A stretch of 64,000 bases of DNA, taken from Symsagittifera roscoffensis (lineage: Eukaryota > Xenacoelomorpha > Acoela > Convolutidae). Under the pieces are notes generated by a model, which worked only from the letters and a program-made list of their open reading frames with translations, searched no databases and had not been told where the DNA came from. Shown one piece after another: positions 36,001-45,941 of this stretch. Made by a program: the position numbers and the translations under genes. Positions within the stretch are counted from its first letter, which is position 1. Each line of letters opens with the position of its first letter. The stretch is from NCBI RefSeq assembly GCF_963678635.1, contig NC_087070.1, forward strand, positions 27,956,966 through 28,020,965. Reading direction: 5' to 3'.

Positions 36001-36962
36001 TACGTTAACAGACCTCAAGGCTTCTCCGTTTCCTTCAATATCCACTAAAATCTTTCTCACAGACGACCAAGTGTCACGATCAGCTGTAGTGAAAACTCCT
36101 AGAGGAAAGGCAGGATTGCTGCTGTCTTCTAGTATGTACTCTATGTTCTGCATCAACTGCAAAGCGTCTATAATTTGGCCACCATCAGATAACACATCCA
36201 CTGAGTACAAATGCCCATTTCTCAGAAACACTACATTTCTTGAGCTTGGATTGACCACTAATTCATCTCTCCCTTCCTTTGGCAATCTCGTGGATGAGAA
36301 GAGATTCTTGTATTGGCTCATGTCTAACGGATATGACTTTTGGAAATATGAAGCGTAGTAAGAAAGTGCTGGAGGCGTAAGCCTGCATACGTTATCGTAC
36401 AATTTGCTATTGAGGTTTTCTCCTTTCATATGATAAATGTCAGGATAAAGTGTCCCAGTCTCTAACGCCTCTTTGAAGCGAAGTGCTGAGACGATGGTAT
36501 TAGCACATCGCGTTGACTGAATATAGGGATTACTAAAATCTACATTAGGAGGTGGAACTGTCACAACCACAGGCGTGTGATTGAACACAATTTGTCTCCT
36601 GTCTTTTAAATACATATCAAACCAGAAATCTGTAATGTAACTTGTGTGAGAATTCTCCTTAGCGAAATCCGTCAATTTTTTGTGAAGCCTTATTCCATCA
36701 TTCTTTTCAAAGCTCTTCAAAACTTGATTGAACTCATCGAACTCAGCTTCACTGAGCAAAGGCTGGAGAGCATCTGAAAATCGGTCGATTGTATGTTCAA
36801 GTTTCGGAAGGGGCAGGCGCGGCATGGACTGTTGGAAATGCATGGTAGGAATTGTTCCGCGCATGAAAGAGTTACTACTTGAAGTGGACGCACTGCGAAA
36901 ATGCAACTTCAGCAACGCACATCGAAGTTTTCTTTTAAGATACAAATGTGTGCCACGCATAT
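29287..36962 (-). CDS. CPT2: carnitine O-palmitoyltransferase 2, mitochondrial
   Basis: Transfers the long-chain acyl group from acylcarnitine to CoA on the matrix face of the inner mitochondrial membrane, the last step of the carnitine shuttle before beta-oxidation. Three coding exons (36960-36014, 33068-32748, 30031-29287) join in phase to about 670 residues, close to the 658 of human CPT2. The first 35 residues are rich in Arg, Lys and Ser with few acids, fitting a matrix presequence. The family signature TIPTMHFQQSMPRLPLPKLE follows near residue 36. The catalytic His is residue 378 in VQFEHSWGDG, the CoA/carnitine-site segment TYESCTTAAFKHGRTET is at about 505-521, and the STS motif is at 606-608. 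The second junction could use another donor, so a few residues near 420-425 are uncertain. Nothing suggests loss of function. Confidence 0.93.
30431..31000. repeat. R2 dispersed repeat, copy 2
   Basis: Starts ggccggttaatgtgcaagta and ends with cgaatacaaagttcctcccc. It is parallel to 12380-12960. Confidence 0.6.
31060..31275 (+). repeat. R1 dispersed repeat, copy 8 (short)
   Basis: Has attcactttcgaaattggaa and ends cgacataaataaatgccaac, then actacgttgatcgacgct. Confidence 0.5.
31340..31610 (-). mobile_element. tRNA-derived SINE, sister of the copy at 811-1065
   Basis: 31349-31380 has the module in the form aaagctgagtttcgcaaaaa. 31516-31450 on the minus strand has B box GGTTCGAATTG and an A-box-like TTGGTGTGTGG. 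The tail acagatgctatgaaatttcc matches 1022-1041. Confidence 0.65.
31765..32690. repeat. R2 dispersed repeat, copy 3, split by an R1 insertion
   Basis: The left part 31765-31880 (gttgctgtgcaagtagcaca) and right part 32500-32690 (gaacacaaagtttctcccca) match R2. R1 copy 9 occupies 31935-32432 between them. Confidence 0.6.
31935..32432 (+). repeat. R1 dispersed repeat, copy 9
   Basis: Starts near acatagccaatcgaagattg and ends gacctatatacgagtcttca. It contains a short tandem of tgcatatatacctcag (32270-32320). Confidence 0.6.
32748..33068 (-). CDS. CPT2: CPT2 coding exon 2
   Basis: Acceptor GTTTAG, then (A)CTA ATA GAT. It carries NRWYDKCLNMIF and the catalytic FEHSWGDG. The donor at 32747 (GTTTCT) is the only nearby one whose phase matches the next exon. 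A GTTTGT donor nine codons' distance or less further on would break the frame. Confidence 0.85.
34625..35160 (-). mobile_element. R3 SINE, full unit
   Basis: Starts with the module (gcttagcttcgcatcaaatg), passes caataaaaattgcaacaagc and ctctcagcggaactgaaccc, and contains two minus-strand tRNA-like segments. One is at 34995-34931; the other at 35155-35090 has B box GGTTCAAATCC and A-box-like TAGTGTAGAGG. A 250-bp piece of the same SINE interrupts the PLE at 39895-40145. Confidence 0.65.
35165..35570. repeat. R3b repeat (module plus tail), copy 1
   Basis: Begins with gcgaagctgagcttcgcacc, a perfect GCGAAGC/GCTTCGC palindrome, then gccgctaagtctgaaaacaa, then ccctcagaacgcaaactcgc. Close copies are 43140-43382 and 47356-47720, on either side of PLE copy B. 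Confidence 0.7.
36014..36962 (-). CDS. CPT2: CPT2 coding exon 1
   Basis: Begins two bases before ATG 36960-36958, directly after an acceptor (GGTTTTCAG). It encodes residues 1-315 and ends GCC TTG AG at the donor GTCTGT. The AG joins A of the next exon to give Arg, so EALR-LIDGAIF aligns without a gap to human CPT2 ESLR-KVDSAVF. Confidence 0.9.
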
Positions 36963-37108
36963 CTGAAAACCATATTTAATAGATATGGAAGTGATAATGA
37001 TAAAAGAAGATGACAAGTGTTGAAGTCTTTTTCAATGAAAAAAGATACGGGTTACGTTTCTTCAATAAAAACACGCAACTCGACACGAGAAAATATAAAA
37101 TACAAGTG

Positions 37109-39650
37109 TTACAAATAAAAACCAAATGCCAGGGAGATTCTCTGTTTTAAAAAGCTGCCTGCTCTGGGTTCCTCGGTGCATATGCTTAGGTTCTTACAAA
37201 GCTTGTTCAAAAAAAATTCTGTGCTGGGGCCGGCTGCGCCCTGAATCTCAAAAGCTAGCGGTTGAAAAAGATATCCATCATCTACAAGATCTTTATACTT
37301 GTCATTTTTTCGCTCTTCCGCTTCAGCGGCAGCCGTACCAGGGTTACAAACAGACCCGGCATTAATCCTACAAGGAGCTAAGGAGTATACCACCGTTACA
37401 TCCCACAAGAGCTGCTTACCAACAGCCCATGGAACGAGCGTTAAACAGTCTGGTCGCTCCTGTAGAGGTGTCGTAGTTCTAAAACAGACGGAATGTGAAT
37501 AGAAGATAAACTCTGCTTTATAAGGGCATTCAAGTTTGAATGCCTAGAGAATCTCCCTGCACTTTTGAGGCAAGAAAGACCATGCCAGCCATACTCGGTA
37601 ACGTCTTTTTCGCACACGCATTTATGCCGTTCGCATATTTTTGAGCCTAATCGAAGTCCTATCGCAATTCTCAGATGTTGGTTCGACAGTTTTAACCTTA
37701 AATTTTTGCACGGGATGACGTTCAACCATTGGGAGCCAAATCTATTTTGGAACGCGTTGAATCTTTTTACGTCCGTTGGCTCGAGTCGTAAAATCAAGTC
37801 TGCAATTTCGCAGTCAAAAATTGGCTCTGTCCAATATTTTTGGATTTCCTTTACTGGAGCCATTTCTAGCGGATCCTCTTGAGAATTGAGAATCAGAAAA
37901 CTTCTCGTGATAATCTTATTGGAAACCTAAGTAATTTAGAAGCTTTTGCTTTAATTTGTTAGATACCGACACTATTCTTAATTTGAGAAGCTCGCCCCTT
38001 TACCGTACAAACGGAATGTCATTGATGGGACGCTCCATGGCATTGTTGAAAGCTCCTGAAGATGGAAAAATTTGACTAAGTATTGAAGAAAAAGCTGAAA
38101 CAATAGATTAAAACTCGATATCCGAAAAATTGTTAGGATATGATAGTATCCAAAACTATTAACAAGATTTTCAACGTAAGAAAACTTTAGCGATTCCAGC
38201 AATAAAAAAGAAAAGGGGAATAGTAGAACGACTGGTGGTGTATAAGAGTCAGAGAAAAGCCTACATGTAGCGGATGTAACTCCAAGTATGTCGGCCAGAC
38301 AAGGCAATATTCAGCCAGGTGGATTGATGAACAACGCAATGACTCGCCATAGGACATCATTTGGAAGATAACAGACCAAACAGGCAACGCCAATAGTCTT
38401 GGCACTATTGGAGGAAGATGACAAAACACAACACGCGCTATGAATCGAGGAACCGGGATTTAACGCCAAAATTAAGTCCAAGTATCGCGAAACGTAAAAT
38501 CACAACGGATAGAGAAAAAGAAGAATAGCGGGTATAACTTTTTGTTGGGAGAATTTAGCGCTTTTGGGTAGTTTTTCAAAATTTTGACTTGCTCATTCTG
38601 AAACTCGAACAACTTTACATTCAGATTTCATTCCTATATCAGAACCAAGCACTCGGACGCTTGCCTTTATCGTGATTCATGTCTCTTCGATGAATTTCTC
38701 GGCTTCACTGCGCTTTATATCTTTCACTATGAATTGGCATTCGGATGCTTGAACATGGCAGCCAGAGAACTTACCTTATGAAACAATTTTATATAAGACG
38801 GTTCATAGATTACTACATTAGGCGACTGCGTTAGCTTTGTCTGCGTACCACTTCTGGACTACGTTGTCTTTTGATAATAGAGTTATAAGAGGTATTATGG
38901 TAAGACCGACCATTGCTAGCGGATCCTCTTGTGTTGTCACTTCTTGGAAGTAGATGGTTTTATTTTGTTAAAGAAGTGTTTAGATGGAGTACGAGCTCTT
39001 AATCGATGTTAAGAGGGATGAGCAGGAAGTTTTTTTCGATGTTTTCCAATGCCCGTTATCGCTTAAGTGAGTTGAAGCGGTTTAGGGCATCTATGAGTAA
39101 AACTGCATCCATTGAGATATTGCTGTATTGATCTCCTAGAGTAGAGATCGAACATTCAATGTACACTTTTTTCTTAGAAAGAGCTGGTAGTTTGAACCTA
39201 GCTATCAGATCAATTTTTTGGAAAATAATTTTTGTTCGTCCTATTATCCTACGCATAACTTCTCCTATGCCTATGGATCTTACTATTGAGTCCATATCTA
39301 TGGGTCTCAATTTACATGCATTATATGTTTCTATTAGTTCTTAGTTTACTTCTTCGGTAGCTATTTTTTTTGACATTTTTAGCTTTTATTTTTGAAATCT
39401 CTTTTGATTGTTGTCTGAAACGTGCTAAAATGCAACTACATTCATTTGCATCAAAGCCAGATAGTCCGTGAGATCCCTGCGTTCTTTTGTTGGCTTTTTT
39501 GATCTGTTGAGCGTTTATTTGATCAAATAACGACGGATGGTAAAGGATTGTTTCATTTGAGAGCGATTCGAAATCGTTATCATCAATCAGGCGCCTTGCG
39601 AAGGTTTGCTGCGTACATTGCTGAATGCAGTGCAAAGGCACTTATTACTG
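37109..39650 (-). pseudogene. decayed LINE-like element with C-terminal nuclease domain, copy A
   Basis: Minus-strand fragments in order are QGSHGLSGFDANECSCIL (near 39500), SIVRSIGIGEVMRRIIGRTK (near 39250), MDAVLLIDALNRFNSLKR (near 39110-39060), TTQEDPLAMVGLTIIPL (near 38910) and KWYADKANAVA. The last two are the TTQGDPLAM and YADD motifs, the latter mutated to YADK. The C-terminal part is LRIAIGLRLGSKICERHKCVCEKDV with GWHGLSC (37700-37560), then WDVTVV (near 37405) and DGYLFQPLAFEIQGAAGPST with RAGSFLKQRIS. I recognise this as a widespread animal retroelement protein whose last part looks like a restriction-type nuclease. The stretch before WDVTVV has lost bases and changes frame there. 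The middle holds an inverted PLE fragment (38255-38460). Non-functional. Confidence 0.7.
38255..38460 (+). pseudogene. PLE GIY-YIG fragment nested in LINE copy A, opposite strand
   Basis: Plus-strand text reads CSGCNSKYVGQTRQYSARWI, then DEQRNDSP, a stop, and ITDQTGNANSLGTIGG. This is the GIY-YIG endonuclease of a Penelope-like element, in the opposite orientation to the neighbouring elements. The same fragment sits at the matching place in copy B (44150-44370), with stops in both. Confidence 0.65.
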
Positions 39651-39894
39651 TTCCAAAAAAGTTCGAAAACGATTGGTCCTTATCTAAAACAATAATAAAA
39701 GCAATTAAGCAATGGCAGAATAGAGTCTTGAAAGATGATAACTACATTACACCGGTCTCAAATGAAACAATCCCTTTCCTTACAGTAATAAATAGTCAAT
39801 AAAAGTGCCGAGTACACGGGCAGCTTTCGCAACATGTATTGCGAAGGAGATTTTTTTGTTTGAGAAAACTGCCTGAACTGGCTTCCTCGTCACA

Positions 39895-40145
39895 GCTTAG
39901 CTTCGCTTAGTTTCGATCCAAAAGCCATACAGAATGAATGACTAAGAAAAAAAACAAACGAAAAAAATAAGAGTTAAGAAAAATTGAAGAAAAATCTTCA
40001 AGTAACAGTTTATGTCAATAAAAACGCAACAAGCCTAAAATATCCGAAAAAGACTATGAAAAGCTTGTGAAACGCTTAAAAGAAGCCAACGTTTCCGAAA
40101 CATCCTCTCAGCGGAACCGAAGCCACAAAACTAAACAGACTGAAT
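39895..40145. mobile_element. R3 SINE piece inserted at the 3' end of PLE copy A
   Basis: Matches 34630-34890 (gcttagcttcgcttag, then caataaaaacgcaacaagcc, then ctctcagcggaaccgaagcc). It is absent from the matching place in copy B, so it arrived after the two copies separated. It removes the last residues of the PLE protein. Confidence 0.65.
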
Positions 40146-41090
40146 TAATTGCTCATTTCGGGATTAAATTTTCGGTTTATCTTTCCTGATATGTATTGCC
40201 TCTAGTGTTAGCAATTTTGCTTGGTTGCTTGACCTATCTATAATTTCCCAACTAAGATCTGCGCTATTTCCCTCAAGTAGGCATTGCTGAAAATGGAGGC
40301 CTACCGGTGAGTCTGCTTTCTTATGTTCCTCAATTCTAATGGTCAAATGTCGAACAGTTTGTCCGACATAGGTGGATGTGCATCCACTACATGACATTTT
40401 ATAAACCACTCTTGACTTGAGGTCATTAGAAAATGCTGACTTCAGTGATGGTAAACATGGTTCTAGTTTTCTTGTGGTGAAAACCACTTGAACGTTATTT
40501 AATTTTCCTAATCTGTTAGCAAAATATTGGCTCTGGTTACCTCTATATTGCACCATCAGCATTGGGCGCTTCTCATCCTTTAGTGATTGAACTGACAAAC
40601 ACCTCTCACTATCCAGGGGCTTGCCCTTACCCTCAATGATCCTGCACAAGGCTTCTGAAGCCACCTTTGCGGACCAATTTTCAGGGTACTGATTTGTCAG
40701 CCATTGCGCCCTATTAGTTTCCATAGCCTTATCAAATTGCTCCCAGCTAGATGTACTCCTAAAAACCCTGTGTGCAGTGCCTTGGAAAACACTACACTTA
40801 TACTGAGTTGGGGCGCAGCTTCTATAGTTCAGTATAGTCCCTGTATCTGTTGGTTTATGATACCAACTGGGAGTTACACGCCTACCCTGCGATACATTTT
40901 TGTTCAAATCCAGGAACGGCGAATTCCCCTCCGAATTAGTTTTCTCTAGACTGAACTGCAAATTTGGATGAAGAGAATTGTCGGCATCGAGAAGACAACT
41001 CGGCTCCCCTCTGACTGTTCTAACAATGTCATCCACATACCTGAGGAACAATTTCACCTGGGGAGTATCCTTCTCCTTGTTCTTAGCTCG

Positions 41091-41240
41091 ACAGCTGGTT
41101 TCAAAGTACCAGACTATCTCGGTTATCGATGCGTAAACGTCATCGGATATTTTTCCGCATTTTAGATGATACCAGTTTCGGCAACTCTCGCACTCAACCC
41201 CCTTTGATCTATATGTAATTTTCCTGCTGCAACATGGGCA
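41091..41240 (-). other. PHD-finger-like insertion in the RT of PLE copy A (two ligands lost)
   Basis: C143 and C146, then C159 and C162 (CESC), then H167 and C170 (WYHLKC). The last pair, read as C and C in copy B (WYCETC), is F188 and S191 here. It lies between RT motif B and the YVDD motif. Confidence 0.8.
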
Positions 41241-42754
41241 CAAGCCATCTTTGTCATTAATTTGCTGTATCTCCGTTCCCATCGGTATTTCTTGTCTTAG
41301 AGCAAACTCGTACTCTTTCAGCCATAAGCTTGCCAGAGTTACAGCGAGGGATGCGACCATTGTTAAACCATCAACTTGTACTTTCCATGAATCATTACAC
41401 TTGAAATAAACTTTGCTGACCGCCATTTTCAAAAACCTTTTCATGGTTGCTCTCTGAATTTCAGGAGAAGACTCCTGGCTGTACAGCTTCTGTAAAGCAT
41501 TTTCAATTGCCTCCTTCAGGGGAACGTGGGTGTACAAACTTTTCACATCAAAAGATATTATGGTTTCATCCGGATCTAGAGCACGGTTCTCTATTGTTTC
41601 TCTGGCATCCTTAATATTGGTTTCTATATTGGCTCCATCGATGTTGTCAAAAAACTTTGCAAGCATTTTGTTAAGTTTCTCATACGAGCTGCCTGGAAGT
41701 GAAAGTACTGGTCGTAGGGATGTCTTAGCCTTGTGAACCTAGCTAAACCGTACAAACGGGCGGTTTGCACCACTTTTGACCTCATCTTAGAATACAACTG
41801 ACCACTTATCTCGTCTCTTTTGTTCATGGCTAGTAATTCTTCGTTAAATTCCTTCTCAATTTTCAGTATAACCTCATCAGTGGTTGCATTTTTTTTCACA
41901 AACTGAGCAGATTGCAATAAAGATTCCAGTTTTGATTCACACTTTTGTTTCCTCATTATGCAAAAACCAAACCCCTTATCAAAAGGCACAGCCAGCAACC
42001 CATTATCTTTGAGATATGTCCTCGTTTTTTCAACGGCTTTGTCTCTTTGGGTTTGCTTTACGTTTTTCACCAAATGTTTTTTGATTTTTCAGTTGTGAGA
42101 GGAAAATATCGATATCCGCCAAAAAAAAGTGTTTCATTAAATTTGTCTCTAATGGGATGCTTTGGGCCCATTGATAGCCTTTCATGTACCCATCCAGGCA
42201 GTTCAATGTTATGAAGCACCTTAACTGATTGCTCATTTCTACCCGCAAGAGGTTTATATTGTCTCTCGGACAGTTTTTCCAACTTTTTTCTATGGTTTTC
42301 TGATGTTGTTTTTAAGCATGCCTCAACTTGACGCCTAACGAAGCGGAAAACGGATGCCCACCACTGTTCGTCGATTTCTTTTTGCACCAGTGATCTTGCT
42401 TTCATTAGCATCTCCTCGTACTTTTTCCTATCTTTATTTACCCTAAAAGTTTCATTCCTTAGTAGTTTCAATTGAAAATTATGCACAACTTGGACCGAAA
42501 TAAACTGGTTCTCGGGGATCCTAAACTTCAAAAAGTCCGGTTCTAGATCTTTTTTTAGTTTTTTCTCAGAAACTTCAGTCCATGTACAGAAACTTGAATT
42601 TTTAAAAGAATTTTAAATAGTCTAACACAACTTTCCAAGTTAGTTTTCTTTTTAAAATTCGTCGGAGCCAAACAGCAGGCAAAAGTACTGTTTTACAGGC
42701 CACGAGTAATGAAACTCACAAGGCACAAAGCAAAACAAATCACACTTTTCTCAC

Positions 42755-43070
42755 CCCTGTCTTTGAAGCGCAGACACTTCCTCTGCCTTCAGCTTCTGCT
42801 CACGTCTTGCTTTTGCTTTCCTCCTTGTCTGTGATGGTCTATGTTGTTTGCCCCTGATATTTCCAATCAGATCTGACAGCCTTTCTTGGTGTGCCACTAC
42901 CAATCGCAGAGGTTTCAGCTCCAATTCAGCACTCTGGTGCAGCTTCAAATATTCCCTGAGCTGCTCCGGGTCGTTTTGCTTGCTCTTGGACTCATCTGCT
43001 GCTTCTTCGACTTCAAATTGATTGTCAGCAATTGTTACTCGATTCGTTGATTTTTTTTTCCGGCTTAATA
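42755..43070 (-). CDS. candidate 5' exon of PLE copy A
   Basis: An open, GC-richer stretch encoding an acidic then strongly basic segment: NQFEVEEAADESKSKQ, then REYLKLHQSAELELK, then QTRRKAKARREQKLKAEE. It ends LQRQG at a good donor (GTGAGA, 42754-42753). The main RT frame resumes near 42600. PLEs are known to retain introns, so this may be the first part of the element's protein. No homolog recognised. Confidence 0.4.
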
Positions 43071-43139
43071 AATTGATGAGTTGTCTTACCTTTGTGGCAC
43101 AACTTCAAAGAGTTGTGTTACCTCTACACCAGATAACGC

Positions 43140-43382
43140 TGGATGGATGATTGAGTTAATAACACAGATGAAAATTTGAGCTTTGGACCACTTGCGATAC
43201 AAAACAAGAACGCCGCTAAGTCTGAAAACAATCAAAATATCAAAAATTTGACCAAGCGCTAAGAAAGCCGAAAACTCCTGGCGGAAAAAAGTTGAGCCAA
43301 AGACTTATGAAATAACAAAAACAGCCAAACAGCAGGCAAAGTTTTAAATTTGGGAAGCTCCTATAACTAACAAAAACTGCTT
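43140..43382. repeat. R3b repeat, copy 2 (between PLE copies A and B)
   Basis: Has gagctttggaccacttgcga, then gccgctaagtctgaaaacaa, then actcctggcggaaaaaagtt. It is cut off at ctgcttaag, where the duplicated LINE block begins. Confidence 0.65.
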
Positions 43383-43383
43383 A

Positions 43384-45540
43384 AGAATGTGAATAGAAGA
43401 TAAACTCTGCTTTATAAGGGCATTCCTGTTTGAATGCCTAGAGAATCTCCCTGCACTTTTGAGGCAAGAAAGACCATGCCAACCATACTCGGTAACGTCT
43501 TTTTTGCACACGCAATTATGCCGTTCGCATATTTTTGAGCCTAATCGAAGTCCTATCGCAATTCTCAGTTGTTGGTTCGACAGTTTTAACCTTAAATTTT
43601 TGCACGGGATGACGTTCAACCATTGGGAGCCAAATCTATCTTGGAACGCGTTGAATCTTTTTACGTCCGTTGGCTTGAGTCGTAAAATCAAGTCTGCAAT
43701 TTAGCTGTCAAAAATTGGCTGTGTCCAATTTTTTTGGATTTCCTTTTCTGGAGCCATTTCTAGCGGATCCTCTTGAGAATTGAGAATCAGAAAACTTCTC
43801 GTGATAATCTTATTGGAAACCTATGTAATTGTGAAGCTTTTGCTTTAATTTGTTAGATACCGACACTATTCTGAATTTGAGAAGCTCGCCCCTTTACCGT
43901 ACAAACGGAATGTCATTGATGGGACGCTCCATGGCATTGTTGAAAGCTCCTGAAGATGGAAAAATTTGACTAAGTATAGAAGAAAAAGCTGAAACAATAG
44001 ATTAAAACTCGATATCCGAAAAATTGGTAGGATATGATAGTATCCAAAACTATTAACAAGATTTTCAACGTAAGAAAACTTTAGCGATTCCAGCAATATA
44101 AAAGAAAAGGGGAATAGTAGAACGACTGGTGGTGTATAAGAGTCAGAGAAAAGCCTATATGTAGCGGTTGAAACTCCAAGTATGTCGGCCAGACTAGGCA
44201 ATATTCAGCCAGGTGGATTGATGAACAACGCAATGACTCGCCATAGGACATCATTTGGAAGATAACAGACCAAACAGGCAACGCCAATAGTCTTGGCACT
44301 ATTTGAGGAAGATGACAAACACAACACGCCCTATGAATCGAGGAACCAGGATTTAACACCAAAATTGAAGTCCAAGTATCGCAAAACATAAAATCACAAC
44401 GGATAGAGAAAAAAAGTATAGCGGGTATAACTTTTTGTTGGGAGAATTTAGCGATTTTGGTTAGTTTTTCAAAATTTTGACTTGCTCATTCTGAAACTCG
44501 ATCAACTTTACATTCAGATTCCGTTGCTATGTCAGAACCAAGCACTCGGACGCTTGCCTTTATCGTGATTCATGTCTTTTCGATGAAATTCTCGGCTTCA
44601 CTGCGCCTTATATCTTTCACTATGAATTGGCATTCGGCTGCTTGAACATGGCAGCCAAAGAACTTACCTTATGAAACAATTTTTTTGTACGACGGTTCAT
44701 AGATTGCTAAATTAGGCGACTGCGTTAGCTTTGTCTGCGTACCACTTCTGGATTACGTTGTCTTTTGATAAAAGAGTTATAAGAGGTATTATGGTAAGTC
44801 CGACCATTGCTAGCGGATCCTCTCGTGTTGTCACTTCTTGGGAGTAGACGGTTTTATTTTGTTAAAGAAGTTTTTAGATGGATTGGAGTACGAGCTCTTA
44901 ATCGATGTTAAGAGGGTTGAGCAGGAATTTTTTTTCGATGTTTTCCAATGCCCGTTTTCGCTTAAGTGAGTTGGAGCGGTTTAGGGCATCTATGAGTAAA
45001 ACTGCATCCATTGAGATTTTGCTGTGTTGATCTCCTAGAGTAGAGATCGAACATTCAATGTACACTTTTTTCTTAGAAAGAGCTGGTAGTTTGAACCTAG
45101 CTATCAGATCAATTTTTTGGAAAATAATTTTTGTTCGTCCTATTATCCTACGCATAACTTCTCCTATGCTTATGGATCTTACTATTGAGTCCATATCTTT
45201 GGGTATCAATTTACATGCATTATATGTTTCTATTAGTTCTTGGTTTACTTCTTCAGTAGCTAATTTTTTTGACAATTTAAGCTTTTGTTTTTGAAATCTC
45301 TTTTGATTGTTGTCCGAAACGTGCTAAAATAGAACTACATTCATTTGCATCAAAGCCATGTAGTCCGTGAGATCCCTGCGTTCTTTTGTTGGCTTTTTTG
45401 ATCTGTTGAGCGTTTATTTGATCAAATAACGACGGATAGTAAAGGATTGTTTCATTTGAGAGCGATTCGAAATCGTTATCATCAATCAGGCGCCTTGCGA
45501 ATGTTTGCTGCGTAAATTGCTGAATGCAGTGCAAAGGCAC
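43384..45540 (-). pseudogene. decayed LINE-like element, copy B
   Basis: Near-identical to 37494-39650. It carries the same KWYADK change of YADD and the same nested plus-strand GIY-YIG piece. It keeps one longer frame (45275-44898) covering ELIETYNACKLIPKDMDS, IGEVMRRIIGR and MDAVLLIDALNRSNSLK. The C-terminal nuclease part is missing because the copy starts inside SSIHI at 43384. Confidence 0.7.
44150..44370 (+). pseudogene. nested PLE GIY-YIG fragment in LINE copy B
   Basis: Same fragment as at 38255-38460 (KYVGQT then RWIDEQRNDSP). The shared internal stops show that it was in place before the block was duplicated. Confidence 0.6.
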
Positions 45541-45941
45541 TTATTACTGTTCAAAAAAAGATCGAAAACGATTGGTCTTTATTTAAAACAATAATAAAAT
45601 CAATTAGGCAATGGCAGAATAGAGTCTTGAAAGATGATAACTACATTACACCGGTCTCAAATGAAACAATCCCTTTAATACAGTATTAAATGGTCAATAA
45701 AAGTGCCGAGTACACGGGCAGCTTTCGCAACATGTATTGCGAGCGAGATTTTTGTTTGAGAATACTGCCAGCACTGGGTTCCTCGTCACAGCTTGACCTC
45801 TTAAATACTATTAAGATTAAAATACTTTTAACCTCTAAAATTAATTATACATTTTAAAATTAATTTGTCTTGAAGTTTCTGAGTCATAATTTCGATTTAG
45901 ACATGGACGTTTTAAATAAAAAAACCGAAAATATTTTGGGA

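Larger units (their letters stand above)
33069..36013 (-). other. CPT2 intron 1, repeat-filled
   Basis: Holds a SINE-module remnant (33163-33195), an incomplete R1 copy (33985-34225) and two R3 SINE units (34625-35160 and 35165-35570). A well-formed but probably cryptic exon lies at 35770-35835. Confidence 0.7.
40164..43070 (-). pseudogene. Penelope-like retroelement (PLE), copy A: RT with inserted PHD finger plus GIY-YIG
   Basis: Minus-strand order is a possible N-terminal exon (43070-42755); the PLE N-terminal region with LSMGPKHPIRDKFNET (near 42150); RT start DNGLLAVPFDKGFGF and ARLYGLARF (42000-41740); a frame change near 41735; then a 500-codon frame from 41666 to 40164. That frame has motif A FDVKSLYTHV (catalytic Asp at residue 40) and motif B DGLTMVASLAVTLA (98-111, where copy B has GLAMGAS). 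PHD-like residues 143-191 follow, then motif C LRYVDD (Asp 212-213). The GIY-YIG domain reads VVYKMSC, TYVGQTVRHL, RIEEHKK and LTLEAIHI (about 415-495). It ends at KPKI where a SINE interrupts, losing the conserved tail. One frame change, motif B damage and two lost PHD ligands mark it as inactive. Confidence 0.85.

Noticed and set aside
38187-38429. Minus-strand 80-codon frame in the LINE block as a gene
   Set aside because: It is the antisense of the nested GIY-YIG fragment.
40704-41165. Plus-strand frames opposite PLE copy A
   Set aside because: They are shadows of the minus-strand RT/GIY-YIG frame.
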